A stretch of 64,000 bases of DNA from Chrysomallon squamiferum (lineage: Eukaryota > Mollusca > Gastropoda > Neomphalida > Peltospiridae). The stretch is from assembly GCA_012295275.1 (NCBI GenBank), contig CM022679.1, forward strand, positions 17,806,342 to 17,870,341. The letters are read 5' to 3'. The notes beneath the pieces are model-generated. The model did no database searches and was not told the DNA's origin. It saw only the letters and a list, made by a program, of their open reading frames with translations. Both the position numbers and the translations under genes were made by a program. This document shows positions 24,735 to 38,574 of this stretch, in pieces (the stretch's first letter is position 1; every line of letters begins with the position of its first letter).

Positions 24735-27700
24735 CAAAAATTGGATGCGGTAATGTAAATCAGAAAGAAAAAAACAACTGTAATAGAAGATGGTCATTAT
24801 TTGTCTGCAAACATTAAAAACTAAATAAAGCTATCTTTCTGAAATAAACAAAGAATTTTACGTAATACTAAACTTTTCGAATAGAAAAATGCCATTCTGT
24901 CAGACAAAAGTTACATGAAGACTACAGATTATGGAAAACATTGATAAGTTTATTTACATGATACTAAGAAATCCGATGTGACTGCCCTGAGATCATCTCG
25001 CTACCTTTCCGTTTATATTTCACAGTTTTCCATCGTTTACTGATGCACCAAAATCTGTACTTGTCATTGTCAGTTAATTTTTTTATGAAATGCCTAACTA
25101 ACAACTGAAAGATTTGGGCCAAAAATTTTGTCGGATGTAAACAAAATGGTTTAAATTTACAAGAGTTGACTCTACACTTCACGTTATATACTTGTTTGTG
25201 GACCTAGTGTCTTGAAGCTGAAATTTCAGTCATGGCTTACTTTAAAATTTCTTTTTCTTTTTCTCTTTTTATTATTATTATTGTTTTCTTTTTTTTAAAT
25301 TAAATTTGCTTCCCTATTAAAATTTCAGAAATAATCATTGTGAAATTTTCGAAATCCTTGTACTTATTTCTTTTTAACGTTTCAGTCAATACCAAGTAAG
25401 TGATAAATTCAAACATCGAAGTATGTTATTTATTCGCAGTTGAAAGATCCATGTAAAAGATCCTTTGTTGCTAGAAAAGTCCAGAGGTTGGTTCTGGCAT
25501 TTTTTTGTTTTGTTTTGGTGGGTTTTTTTAGTCGGTCTTTTCTTTTCTTTTTAAAAAAAAATATCTTATTAAGTGTAATATATGATCTTTTACAGCTGTA
25601 TGATTACAAAATGTTGAGCACGTCTTTATATAAAACACTTATTTTTTCTAAATAGTAAACTAGAAAACATTTGTCCGTTCCACTTAATTCTAAACAGTAA
25701 TAATTAGCTTCTTTTTAAAGACATTTATCGTAATATAATACTAATTCTACTACTACTACTTCTAAATAAATATTTTAATCCTGTTCTCATTTTCTTGAAT
25801 TCGTTTTTCCTTGTTTTTTTTGCTGAATGATTAAAGCAATACGCTGAGCTATCATTAAGACAGTAATCCTTTCATTTTTCAAAATAGTTAATTTCTGTTG
25901 TTTTCTTTTCGTAAAAGCCACATTACTTTATATATTTTTTCTTTATTATTCTAGCAATATAAGTAAATGAAATTTTAAACAAAATACGAACACGAATTGT
26001 CTGTTGATCCTTGCATTGTCTCATTTGGTGACATTTACTTATTTGTTCTACTTTTGCCAACATTTGCATTATTTTACTTCGCTGGTTCCGACAGTGTGTT
26101 TGAAGTTTGACTTGTTCAAAGTCTTTCTTCCACAGTTTAATTTGCAACCGATGCTTTAACAAATATTTATAAACAGAAATCAATGTGCAAACATTCGTTT
26201 TTTTCTATAATGACAGTTTTCACTTAGCTGGCACGTAGTGTTTAATTTAAAGGCAGATTAATGATATAGACGATTTTCATTATACTAAAAGGTTTTGTAT
26301 TTCACTTAGAACAGTACATTTTCAAAAATAATTTAGCTACACATATACATATCTGCGTGTGTGCATGTGTTTGTGTATCATCTTAAATTTAATTGTTTTT
26401 CTTATAAATAACAATTTAAAACAAAAGTAGATAAGAATATTTTTCTTCTTTAGTATATTTTATTTCTTACTGTGTAAGCAGTGATGTTTCTTTATTAGTT
26501 CTCAACAGAATTATCTAGTATTAAGAAATTGTGACTTATTCAGAGAGCTGATCAAAGTGATAATCCTATTTACTTAAATAGATTACTCATCATATGACAG
26601 GAAAACGCGAAAAGCAGAACTCACTGCTGTCTTCACTTAATGCCGCTTCGATTTTTATTTCCTCTTTTTTCGCTGTCTCTACTTCATATTCTGAAAGCAA
26701 ATGTCCAGCATTTGTGAACTTCATATTAAAGAACACTTGCGTGCTGAACAAATAGGTTAGAAATGAGCTGATCAGAACGTGTCTCGACCCTGCCGTTACC
26801 AAGGGATGGAATCGACGCTCGTAGGAAGGTTGTTTGCAGAACAAATATCAGTTTAGACAGACCCGCCAAAAGTGATTTTCAAAGACAGGTCTGTTGTCAG
26901 CAAACCGAATGGAGTTCTGGTCATAGACTTGGACACGTGATTTACCGATAATAACAACCAAAGATAATGAGCATACAAACGACACACAAAAAAGATAAAA
27001 ATAAAATTCAACAAAAATAGATAATTAATTTAATAATAATGTGTACATGCTGTAAAACGAATTAGGTTGAAATTACTAATGTAAATGTTAAAAACTGTGT
27101 CTAAGAATACTAAGTATAAAACTAAAAATAATTTGTCCTATCATGAAAAAAAAAAAATTCAAAAGTAATTGTAAAATTATATCGTTTTCAGGATTTATTT
27201 TACACTGAAATGAAACTGAAAGATATTAAATTACTTTGTGCACTGAGAAAACATTTATATTGCCTTTTTATCCTTTAACTATTATTATTATTATTACTGG
27301 TGTTGTTTGCAGTGGTGCTATTGCTACTGTTGTTGTTGCTGCTGCTGCTGTTGTGCTTCTGCTCCTTTTATTGTTACCCAAAAGAAGAACTGAGAATAAT
27401 TAATTACATGCCAAAAAAAAAAAAATGTTTGTTAGTTTTTACTAGTTTGTTTTTGCCTTCATTTAAAATCCAAAGAGATGTAAAATTATTATAAATATTT
27501 AGAACATACAGCAATGTTTATAAATTATAACAAAGTATGCAGTCATCAATGCATTCGTTAGTATTATTAGTATTATGTCATTGTTGTCGTTATAAATACT
27601 GTTGTCTTTTTAAAAAAAAATGTTTTGACATAAACATAATCTTTTATAATTTGCACATTCAGTTCTTCAAGACTTTATAATGTATCGAATATTGTAATTT

Positions 27701-29600
27701 TATTATTTTTAATGGAAAATACAATTTAAAATTCCTGAGTTACAAAAATCTTATAATTAATTTTAAAAATCTAAAAAATCTAATGCGGTTCTTTATTTCT
27801 GGTAGCATATTGTAATCACCATGCAAAATCACCATGCAGAGCCGAACACGTGATTTACTGATAATAATATTACTATAGATCGTTGTCATTCGCAGCTGAC
27901 TTTAACAGCAGGGATGAATGAAAAGACTAATAAGTTAAAACAGATTTACAGATTAACTACATAAACACATTAGGCGAATGACGTGTAAACTCCAGTTCAT
28001 AACTTGCAGATGATTCTTTTAAGTACATAAATGATTATATTTAAAAAATTGAGGACGATTTAAGAAAAGTGATGAAATCAGATACTTAACAAAGAACTTC
28101 AAGTAATTTGTTAAAGTCTACCAACGAATACATGGTCAAAAACAGCTGATTTGACGTAATATATATGAATGAAACAGTTATAATAATAGATATATGTAAC
28201 CATTTTGTTAGTAGTTATCAGTTTCTTGATAAGCTGGAGACATTCACTAAATATAAAACTGATATTACAATACATGTATTGCCACACATGCAATTCAGTA
28301 TCCATCATTAAACTGCAATCTCTTTTATTTTGCATGTATCGGTTTTCAAAGATCCAGCCAGGGCTCATAGAAATTAATTTTGTCGATAAAATATGGTTTG
28401 TGCCACAGTTTTAAATAATCTTAATATTATTACTTTTATGGGAAAATGGAAATCATAAATGATTTTTCAAATTTGATAAATACAGAAGGTTAAAGTATAA
28501 TATCAGTTTCTTCTTATTATTTTTTTTTCTTTCATTTTTGGTGAAAAAGCGAATCTCGTTTCTAATTGCGTTTATTGTTGTTTATGTGACTTTTTATTGG
28601 ATAGAAATGAATTCAAAGTGTCCAGAAATAAACTAACATGTATTTTGAATACTGCCAAATGATCGTTTCAAAGGTAACTGACGCTACTCCTTGCTAATAA
28701 CAAAGTTTGATATTAAACAAAGAGCCTGCCTTTTTTTTTTCTTTTTTTTTTCTTTTTTCCTTTGTTATAAGGTCGTTTTATACTCTGAAAACGTATCTCT
28801 GTCAAAAAGAATAGTTATGGTAAAAGTCAACAAATAAAAAGCCCTAGAAAATACAATACTTTATGTTCGTTGTAAATTTCTTCTCGCACACTAATCATAA
28901 GTTCACAAGGATACTGTATTTCTTATTTTTATTTTTATTTTATTTTTTTGTTAGGATACAAATACTATGATGTAAATTATAATAAGCTGCTGCGATGCGA
29001 AGTTGTATCTAATTCTACTGAGAATATCAGAATAGCTATAAATGTGTGTGTGTGTGTATGTGTGTGTGTAAATGTGTGTAAATATCACAAATATAGCCTC
29101 TGTGATATGATACGGCTGGCATTAAGCTGACATACAAGCTACTGAAGTAACTTTTTAACACTGGAAAAATCCGAATATTTCTACATATTTATTCTTTATC
29201 TAACAACATTTGATAATATTATATTTATCAAAGCAATTATTAAATAAGAGATGATGCGTATAAATCGAGGTATTTCTTTTCCACTTAAAGGTAATTACGA
29301 TTGTTGTGGTTCTTCTTCTTCTTTACTAAGCAGTTTAACATAGCTGTGATATCTGAACAGTTGAATATCACGTGTTTCGCCATTTGTTCGTTATACGGTA
29401 CAGGAATGGCTATAAATCATAGATGCTTGACAAATAAATCCCATCGTTTGTGTTTTATCGTAAAAGGATTTCAGCTGAAGTTTTTAAAACAAAAGTAATG
29501 TTATTTTTTTATTTCACATAAAGAAAGAAGAGGGCGTGAAGATAAGGAAGGAAAGAAGGAGGAATTAAAATAAAGAGTATTTCAGAATTACAGTTTTATT
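24735..29600. other. intergenic DNA, no confident gene
   Basis: It holds scattered T-rich and ATT tracts, a CTG/TTG-rich patch (27297-27360) and a GT tract (29043-29070). A minus-strand frame at 26590-26844 encodes KKEEIKIEAALSEDSS just before a donor-like GCA/GTGAGT, but no acceptor partner is clear. A duplicated 22-base word with CACGTG lies at 26933 and 27846. Confidence 0.45.
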
Positions 29601-29639
29601 TCACTTAAACAATCATACATGCACAAAGTATTTTTTAAT

Positions 29640-29661
29640 TATTATTTTATTTTATTTTATT

Positions 29662-29700
<39 letters not shown>

Positions 29701-29765
29701 TTTTTTATATTTTTTTTAATTATTATTATTTTATTTTATTTTATTTTATTTTATTTTATTTTTTT
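29640..29765. repeat. TTTTA/TTTA repeat block
   Basis: Pentamer TTTTA units, then TTTA units, then TTTTA units again form a nested block of A/T-only DNA. Confidence 0.9.
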
Positions 29766-30084
29766 TGCTTGCTTATTCATAAAAAAACATTATAGGATCA
29801 AACTATGAAAACAAATTTAAAAAACTGGAAAGAACTCTGTGAAGAATCAACTCTAGGAAACTCAAAATATGTAATACATCTATTATAAAAATCATTTGAG
29901 TTACCAGTACCTTTTTCACAATTTTTCTGATTTGTGAAGTAAATCAGTTACTTTCATTAAAGATCACTATAACTTAGCCCTTGATACAAATGCTTGATTA
30001 TATTAAAACAGGCTATCTGCAGATCAATTATGTAGGCCTACTGTCACCTGTAGTATATAATCATCCACAATATTAAGAAGGAAT

Positions 30085-30145
30085 GTGCTTCACACCAGCT
30101 TGCTCTGATTAGCACGTTAATTTTTTTTCAGTTTCAGTTTCAGAT
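30085..30145 (+). repeat. short dispersed repeat, copy 2
   Basis: This copy matches 24673-24732 in the same orientation, about 5.4 kb away. It differs at ACA to ACC and CACAT to CACGT within the core. Upstream flanks are only weakly alike (GAAGAAAAC versus TAAGAAGGAAT). Confidence 0.6.
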
Positions 30146-30149
30146 AGAA

Positions 30150-33100
30150 TAAAACCCCTCAGTTATTACAGAAATTATGCAATTACTAAAGAAATCGAGC
30201 AATATAAATTTGGTGCACAAATTAATTCTTGTGGACTTGTTAAATGAATTTCAAAATGAAATATATACTACACTCTTTTGCTGCGGACAACTTTTAATCT
30301 ACAGTTTAATAAAAATATATATCTAATTTTGCACAAATAATAATAAATGCCTGTTCCACAAGAATATTATTTTTTGAAGTGAAAGACGTACATTTTTGTT
30401 TTTCATCTCTAGAACTGTAAAAGGAAATTTTCGAAAACTAAGCAATGGTGAAATATGTGTGTTTAAAAGATATTTATTTCAGTAATTTTGAAATACGGAC
30501 GAACTACATCATTTCTCTAGGTTGTGCATGTCAGCTTGATACAAGCGCCAGCACGGTCACGATGAACTCAGTTAACTGCGAAAAGTATAATTTGTCTCAT
30601 ACCTGTACAATATAAAAACAGAAGGAATAATTATACAGGTATACATCACACATTTCATTCCGTGTTACATATTTACTTTTTCGATTTTCCAGTTGTACTT
30701 TGGTAGTCAATATTCATACCCCCTTAATGACGGTTCGCAATTATTAATTCCTACTCATTGCTTACATACGTTATTGTCCGTTCCATCCAGTGTTACAGTA
30801 CGTTTTCTGTGGACTAGTACATATTAATTTTATTAATATTTTATTTCTGCAAAATGTTTTATATTTACCTGTTAACCATTACTTTACATCATATTAACAA
30901 ATATTCTTGCAAAACTTCCTTCCGATTTAAAAATATATGGGTTTTTTATTTCCTTAGTACGTATCGGTACAAGAGATAACACCAAACCTCGCATTATATA
31001 ATACTGATATACAATTAATTTTAATATAGCCTGCAATTTCGGCTTTTAGTAAACAGCATAAAACATAAATTTAATTTTATCAAAATACTTTAAAGATTGT
31101 TTCAATAATTCTGAAAATTGGTTTACCTTTTTATAATGAATGAAGTTATGGGATGAGATCAAAATAATTGACGTTTATTGTTAATTGAAGTATGCCAATC
31201 GTAACATCATACATGATTTGTGTTCTATCTGATTTCCGCCATTGGTCTCGGAGGATATTTGTTATCAGCTGACAATTGATCTTCAGTGTCACAGACAACG
31301 CTTCACTAACTTCAGTTATAGAAAGAACAACCATGTATACAGTACAAGTACATTGTCAGATATTCATATCAGTGTAGTAACTTCTCTTAAAAAATCTTCT
31401 TCTTCTTTCCAATATACAGAATTATTTTAATGGAGCGATTCATTCAGATAATGAAATTATTTTAAATTAATTACTTCGTTGCAATATATAGTCAGCATAA
31501 CTATAAAGCATACTTTTAATAATACGAAGAAATATATATACATGTATTAATTAATAACGAAAAATATAAATGCAGGATTAGCTTTAAAATTCAGTCTGAA
31601 TTGCCCCACTGCCGTTTTTTATAGTCGTTTTGTCATCGCGAAGAGGTTGGGGTATTATCTCTAAGGTTTATTCTACTGTCAAAAGATAAAATACAGCTAA
31701 CAGGACATGAAATCACAGTTGGTTTAAAATAGCTAAAAATAACTACATACATACATACATACATACAAACTACAGAGATACATAAACAGATGTACACATA
31801 TAAACATATACACACATATACATGCATACATACGTAAGTACACATACAAAAACATACTTATAAAGTTATGCTTTCATGAACTGAAATCAGAAAAATCGAA
31901 ATTCATCAAGTGACGTATTATAAGGGTGGTGATAATTCTACACGTGAAAATTATGACAATCACCTTAATGCGAAATTCCATTTATTGCAACAAGAAATTA
32001 ATAATTTTGTCATTATACGATTAAAAAAATTCTCACACTAAAAAACTACTATATATGCCTAAAGCTGATTAGAAATCGTTACATGTGTTAATTTAATGTG
32101 TGAAAACACAAAGAATGTATTAGTGTGCACGAACTATTATTTACGGTGATACGAACAGAACTGAACATTTTTAATATATATATATCTATATATGTTTTTC
32201 CATATAGTACGTTTGGTCTCACAGATCTTTAGAATTTGTTTCATTGGTATTTGTCTGTAATCCATATGTTTGTACATGTGTGTGTGTATGTTTATATGTA
32301 TATATGCATGTATCTGTGGGCGTCTATGTATCTATGCATGGATGTGTGTATGGATGTATTATGTATGTATGTCTCTGTGAATATATATGTATATATGTAT
32401 CTGTGAATATATATGTATGTATAGTGTGTGTCAGTCTATATATGTATCTACTTATGTTTATATCTGTGCATGTATCTATGTATGTCTTGTAGATATGAGT
32501 TTATCTATGCATTTATTTATGTTTATTTTATAATAAGTAAACTACTTAGATGAGACTTGAGAGTTACAGGTAAAAAAAAATCAATCGGTCTCCAAAACAA
32601 AAGGCAATTAATTAGGAGTAGAGCGATACAGATTACAGGATAACTTTGTCAACAGTGCATCGTTATTAACGAATACTCCGTTTTGCAAATGTCAAAATGA
32701 ACGGCGACAGCAACGTCTTTAGTTAAAATTAAACCTAAGTAATTATTTAAATGACACACAATAATTTTACATAAACCATATCATTAAATATTTATGGTTA
32801 CTGTTCTAATTCGAATATAATTAGATTTCTGATGGAAATAATGTATAAAGAAATGATTAGGAGACTTATTAACTTAGAGGTGAGTGAGTAAATGTCATCA
32901 ATTGAATATGATGAAAATGCGATGTTAATTCACGATACAGAACCTTGTTATTATTTTAAATGTCTATAAATAATAATGACTATTTTGTAGGCTGTCTGCC
33001 TCTGCATTTAATAGCAAATGAAAGATCAAACTCATTTTAAATTATAAATTAATATTAGACACTGTATGTATGTATATATGTAAGTATGTATGTATTTGTG

Positions 33101-33190
33101 TATGTATGTATATCTGTATGTATGGTTGTATGTGTGTGTGTCTGTGTGTGTATGTGTACGTGTCTTTATATGTATATACATATGGTTAAG
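30150..33190. other. intergenic DNA with TATG/CATA-type repeats
   Basis: Interrupted TATG and CATA repeats dominate 31740-31855, 32270-32520 and 33063-33180. Tyr/Val/Cys-rich open frames there are repeat translations. Overlapping 62-codon frames at 31146-31430 lie in a slightly GC-richer patch without domain or splice support. Confidence 0.5.
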
Positions 33191-33198
33191 TTGTTTTG

Positions 33199-33260
<62 letters not shown>
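33199..33260. repeat. AAT trinucleotide tract
   Basis: About 20 uninterrupted AAT units, reading as poly-Asn in one frame. Confidence 0.95.
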
Positions 33261-33262
<2 letters not shown>

Positions 33263-33269
33263 TAAAAAT

Positions 33270-35700
33270 AGTTTCAGTCAGATTATCCTATTTTTCCTAC
33301 TGATTATTATTTATTTATGTATTTAATATTTTATTATTATTATTATTTTTTTTTTATTGATCATTTTGATACGATCTGACAAGATGAGGTTATCATCGTT
33401 ACTTTTTACTAATTTCAGTAGTCGGTGTGACTGACAGATCAGTCTAACCCCCATATTCCTTTTTACGACAATTTGTGCGACCGTTTTAAGGTTCGTATCC
33501 GGTTTTAATCACGCCTGAAATATTTATTAGAAGCTACTTGTCAGTGTTATCTCCGGTCATTATCAGTGCTAACAGTGTGCATCTAACAGTGTATCGATCA
33601 TATAAAACTGCTGAAAGCGTAACAAGATATATTCTATCAAATAACGATACACAAAAACGTTTTGCCGTCTGTGTGTAATTTAGTGTGGCCTGTGGATCTT
33701 TTTTTCAGATCAAGTGTTTACTGGTGCTGTTAGTAAACTTTAGCACTTCGTTTCATTCTCTTGGATGTAGTTTTACGAATCTTCAAAAATTTTTTTAAAA
33801 ATTTAAGAGTACTTATGTCATTAAAGTTTATCACATAATATACTGAGGCATGCATTTGAATCAGAATTTGTATAATACTTTTTCATTTTAATAATTTAAC
33901 GTGCAAAGCAACAACAACAACAACAACACAAATAATAATATTATTATTATTATTAAAACTGATTATAAATTATTACAGACTGGAAAATCCTTTCAAGGTT
34001 GTATTTATTACTTGTTGATATCGGTGATTACAAAACCCAACACAAATCTAAAGCATGTGTTTAAGACATGGAATAACCACTTCCATTTTATTTCTGTAGT
34101 AACTGGCAGCTCAGATTTTTGATATGTGAAGAAATTGGCAAAATCGCATACCATAAGAGTAAATTCAAACAATAATGAAGTTTATTATCTTGTTCCTAGA
34201 CTGATGGATCTCGAGTTCCTGGCATAACAGGATCACAGCTGTCCTTCCCGCCGTAAAGCGCAGAATCAGAATAATTAAGAAAGTCAGCTTTTCGTCATAG
34301 CTAAATGACCTTCACCAATAAGCCAAGAGTTTGCCACTAGTCTTGAGAATCGACAAATATTTTGACGTACGAAGCAAATCCCCAACTGGCCATGTTCATG
34401 GTTCTCGCTTCTGTAATTTGTTGGTTAACTTTGTAAATACTGTCTGAAACTGGAATTCAATTTTGACAAAGCTATTTGCTCATAAGTTCACGACCTGAAG
34501 TATTAGTAGATATGTTGTAAACTACGTTTCGTGGGATGAAGCGAATTAAGAATGAAATAGACGATTTTGTTGTTTTGTAGGAATTGAGTTTGCAATAACT
34601 GAATAGTTGTTTAAATACATAATTCGAAATTAAACTTACTTTGTCCTTGATGATCCTCCGATTATCAAAACAAAAGATTACAGCACAATAAAACAATAAA
34701 ATTTGAGTGTCACACTTTTTTAATGCTCTGTATTAATTGACTTACCCATGGATAGAGTGAAGAGGGACAACTGATTATTTAAAATGCGAAAGTTTTTGCA
34801 TAATTAATTATATTACCTGTATTTTATTTAATTTGTATTTATGACAAATATCGATAAATGTTTTATTGCCAACAACAACAGAAACGATATCTAGACTAAA
34901 TAGTGGAAGAAATTATTATTTTAAACGCTAGTAAAATATAATAAAAATAAGACAAGAAAAAAATAAAACACATCAAATAAACATGAAATATTTAAAAAAG
35001 TAGTATAAAATAATAATAATGATGATGATAACAGTAATAACAATAATAATAGGACGTCACAAGAGAAGACTCAATCCCACCAGCCGTTTCATTTCTTTCA
35101 CGTGCATAACGTCCTAGATAATAGTGCTTAATTTGTAACTAACGGATATTTGAGAGAAATAATAATAATCTATGCGTTCACTGTGCAATAACTGCAATAA
35201 CTGCTTGCAACAGTGAATCGTAAACAGCATCGACAACTTTACCAAGGTAAGTTTAAACTTTGTATTTTAAACCACGACTACACCAACAACTTTAAAAAAT
35301 ATATATTTTAAACCGTTCATTTCATTTGTACTTTAAAATCATATGTTAGTGTCATATTTTTAATAATTACCTACATTATCTTATTATATATGACTGTTAA
35401 TTTTTCTTTTCTTTCTTTTTTCGAATTTTATATATTATCAGTTAATGATTTTTTTTAAATAGATACAGAATTCAGAAACTGAATGAAGTATTTCACATAT
35501 TATTTTCCTCAGCACCATCATTTATATACTTACTTACTTATTTTATTTTATTTTATGTTATTTATTTGTTTGTTCGTTCGTTCGTTTGTTTGTTCGTTTT
35601 ACGTCTTTGAATTGCTAGGCTAAAAGCACTGTTCCTTAATTTATAAATTGATATTTTATTTTATGCAGTGTTGGTTAACTTAATCAGTTTGCTCTGTTTA
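33270..35700. other. intergenic DNA with isolated splice-like sites
   Basis: At 34200-34256 an acceptor (CTTGTTCCTAG) opens a GC-richer frame encoding TDGSRVPGITGSQLSFPP before a stop, which might be a terminal exon. At 35247 a perfect donor, CCAAG/GTAAGT, follows DNA with short frames only. Neither has a clear partner. A CRE-like GGACGTCAC lies at about 35053. Confidence 0.25.
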
Positions 35701-35722
35701 TTTATTGACAGAATGAATACAA

Positions 35723-37517
35723 CTGGGAGAGAGATACAAGTGAGATGTACAAGTGAGAGATATACAAGTGAGATGTACAAGTGAGAGATATACAAGTGAG
35801 AGATATAAAAGTGAGAGATATACAAGTGAGAGATATACAAGTGAGATGTACAAGTGAGAGATATACAAGTGAGAGATATAAAAGTGAGAGATATACAAGT
35901 GAGAGATATACAAGTGAGAGATATATAAGTGAGAGATATAAAAGTGAGAGATATACAAGTGAGATATAGAAGTGAGAGATATTCACGTGAGAGATATACA
36001 AGTGAGAGATATACAAGTGAGAAAGATACAAGTGAGAGATGTACAAGTGAGAGATATACAAGTGAGAGATATAAAAGTGAGATATACAAGTGAGAGATAT
36101 ACAAGTGAGAGATATACAAGTGAGAGATATATAAGAGAGAGATGTACAAGTGAGAGATATACAGGTAAGAGAGATACAAGTGAGAGATATACATGTGAGA
36201 GATATACATGTGAGAGGTGTACAAATGAGAAAGATACAAGTGAGAGATGTATAAGTGAGAGATATACAAGTGAGAGAGATACAAGTAAGATATGTACAAG
36301 TGAGAGATATACAAGAGAGAGAGGTACAAGTAAGATATGTACAAGTGAGAGATATACAAATGAGAGATATATAAGTGAGAGATGTACAAGTGAGAGATAT
36401 ACAGGTAAGAGAGATACAAGTGAGAGAGATACAAGTGAGAGATATACAAGTGAGAGATATACATGTGAGAGATGTACAAGTGAGAGATGTACAAGTGAGA
36501 GATGTACAAGTGAGAGATATACATGTGAGAGGTGTACAAGTGAGAAAGATACAAGTGAGAGATATACATGTGAGAGGTGTACAAGTGAGAAAGATACAAG
36601 TGAGAGATATACATGTGAGAGGTGTACAAGTGAGAAAGATACAAGTGAGAGATGTATAAGTGAGAAATGTACAAGTGAGAGATGTACAAGTGAGAGATAT
36701 ACATGCGAGAGGTGTACATGTGAGGAGAAAGATATACAAGTGAGAGATATAAAAGTGAGAGATATACAAGTAAGATATGTACAAGTGAGAGATATACAAG
36801 TGAGAGATATAAAAGTGAGATATAAAAGTGAGAGATATACAAGTGAGAGATATACAAGTGAGAGATATACAAGTGAGAGATATAAAAGTGAGATATACAA
36901 GTGAGAGATATACAAGTGAGAGATATACAAGTGAGAGATATAAAAGAGAGAGATATACAAGTGAGAGATATACAAGTGAGAGATATACAAGTGAGAGATA
37001 TACAAGTGAGAGATATACAAGTGAGATATATACAAGTGAGAGATATACAAGTGAGAGATATAAAAGTGAGATATACAAGTGAGAGATATACAAGTGAGAG
37101 ATATACAAGTGAGAGATATACAAGTGAGAGATATAAAAGTGAGATATACAAGTGAGAGATATACAAGTGAGAGATATACAAGTGAGAGATATAAAAGTGA
37201 GATATACAAGTGAGAGATATACAAGTGAGAGATATACAAGTGAGAGATATACAAGTGAGAGATATACAAGTAAGATATGTACAAGTGAGAGATATACAAG
37301 TGAGAGATATATAGGTGAGAGATGTACAAGTGAGAGATATACAGGTAAGAGAGATACAAGTGAGAGAGATACAAGCGAGAAATATACAGGTGAGAGAGAT
37401 ACAAGTGAGAGATATACAAGTGAGAGATATACATGTGAGAGATATACATGTGAGAGAGATACAAGTGAGAAAGATACTAGTGAGAGATGTACAAATGAGA
37501 GATAGATATACAAGTGA
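35723..37517. repeat. 15-bp minisatellite array, about 1.8 kb
   Basis: The unit is GAGAGATATACAAGT, with variants carrying GATGT, AAAGT, ACATGT and GAAAGAT. There are roughly 120 copies, including 13-base units lacking one GA. Because 15 is a multiple of three, the unit is translated as a pentapeptide: YISHL, SLVYL or LTCIS on the minus strand, and SERYT or VRDIQ on the plus strand. Several frames therefore stay open for hundreds of codons (up to 603). When a 13-base unit occurs the reading simply switches from one pentapeptide to another. There is no start context, flanking exon or non-repeat domain, so I treat it as satellite DNA and not a gene. Confidence 0.93.
36512..36646. repeat. higher-order 45-bp repeat inside the minisatellite
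   Basis: Three successive 15-mers (GAGAGATATACATGT, GAGAGGTGTACAAGT, GAGAAAGATACAAGT) recur in the same order three times without change. This shows a recent block duplication inside the array. Confidence 0.9.
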
Positions 37518-37529
37518 GTATTAGGTTTG

Positions 37530-38450
37530 TTCTCAGTTTATCAGATTTTTCTGTCTAATGCACTGGAATTTTTAAGTGAAAAAATAAATAAACAAAAATA
37601 TAATAACTTGTCATCTAGTATATTACCTATCTTGTTTACAACCTCAATTGTAAAATTACTCATACTGATTCAGCTTTAACAACAGTTGTTAAATATTATT
37701 CATGAACGTAAATACAATATTTTACCATTTAATTAAACATTTTTGTAATTGCAACAACAACAGTTACGAGAATACAAAACCAGCCACATTAGCAACAGTT
37801 CCAATACAATGATGGCATAAGTAAGCATATATTCAGATACGTTATTTTTTATTAACAGTTTTGAACAGAATTGCGTATCGAAACTGTTAATTTGGTTTGT
37901 TGCTTTAGCGACTGTTCAACCCCTTTCAAATTCTCGGAGTATTATTTATAAATCTCAGATAGCCGTGATTCGTACCAACAGAAAAAAGCAATACAGTGTA
38001 CAATGAAAAGCGAAGAAAAAAAAATGCTTATAGTCAAAGACAAATCGATATATCATTTGTGGAAAGGTACGAGCGGATAGTTGTTATTCGCGGGTTATAA
38101 TACAAGCTCCGGTCACGTTTGTGAGAGGATTTGCGTTGGTGGAGGATTAAATCATATCCGTTTCGTTAATGTAGTTGTCTATAACTGAATAGCTGAATAT
38201 CGATCAACACAGGAGAAGTTGTAATTAGACAAGTTACTTTTATAGGTGATTAGAATTTAGAATTTCATTCATGAATCATTTAGTGATTGGTTTAGAGTTT
38301 ACAACAGACACTGAGTAATTAATAACATTTTGTAATTTAATGCGACAAACGGACAGGCAGAAAGGGAGACAGGGAAAGAGAGTGAGGGAGAAGTAAAGAG
38401 AGAAATACAAAGAGAAAGAAAATCAAAAACAGGCAACGTAGAAACATATG
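37530..38450. other. intergenic DNA, nothing identified
   Basis: AT-rich DNA between the minisatellite and the GA tract, without credible exons or repeats beyond short A-runs. Confidence 0.5.
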
Positions 38451-38456
38451 AATAAA

Positions 38457-38571
<115 letters not shown>

Positions 38572-38574
38572 CTT

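Noticed and set aside
25396-25490. Micro-intron between GTAAGT at 25396 and an acceptor at 25439
   Set aside because: The intron would be about 44 bases and the upstream exon about 9 bases, which is implausible.
33400-33530. tRNA gene around GGTTCGTATCC (about 33490)
   Set aside because: The B-box-like word lacks a matching A-box and foldable arms.
35661-37513. Very long minus-strand open frames (506 and 603 codons) as a repeat-protein gene
   Set aside because: They consist wholly of pentapeptide translations of the 15-bp minisatellite, several frames are open at once, and there is no non-repeat domain or exon context.
35723-37517. CRISPR-like array
   Set aside because: Units are contiguous 15-mers without unique spacers, in a eukaryotic context.
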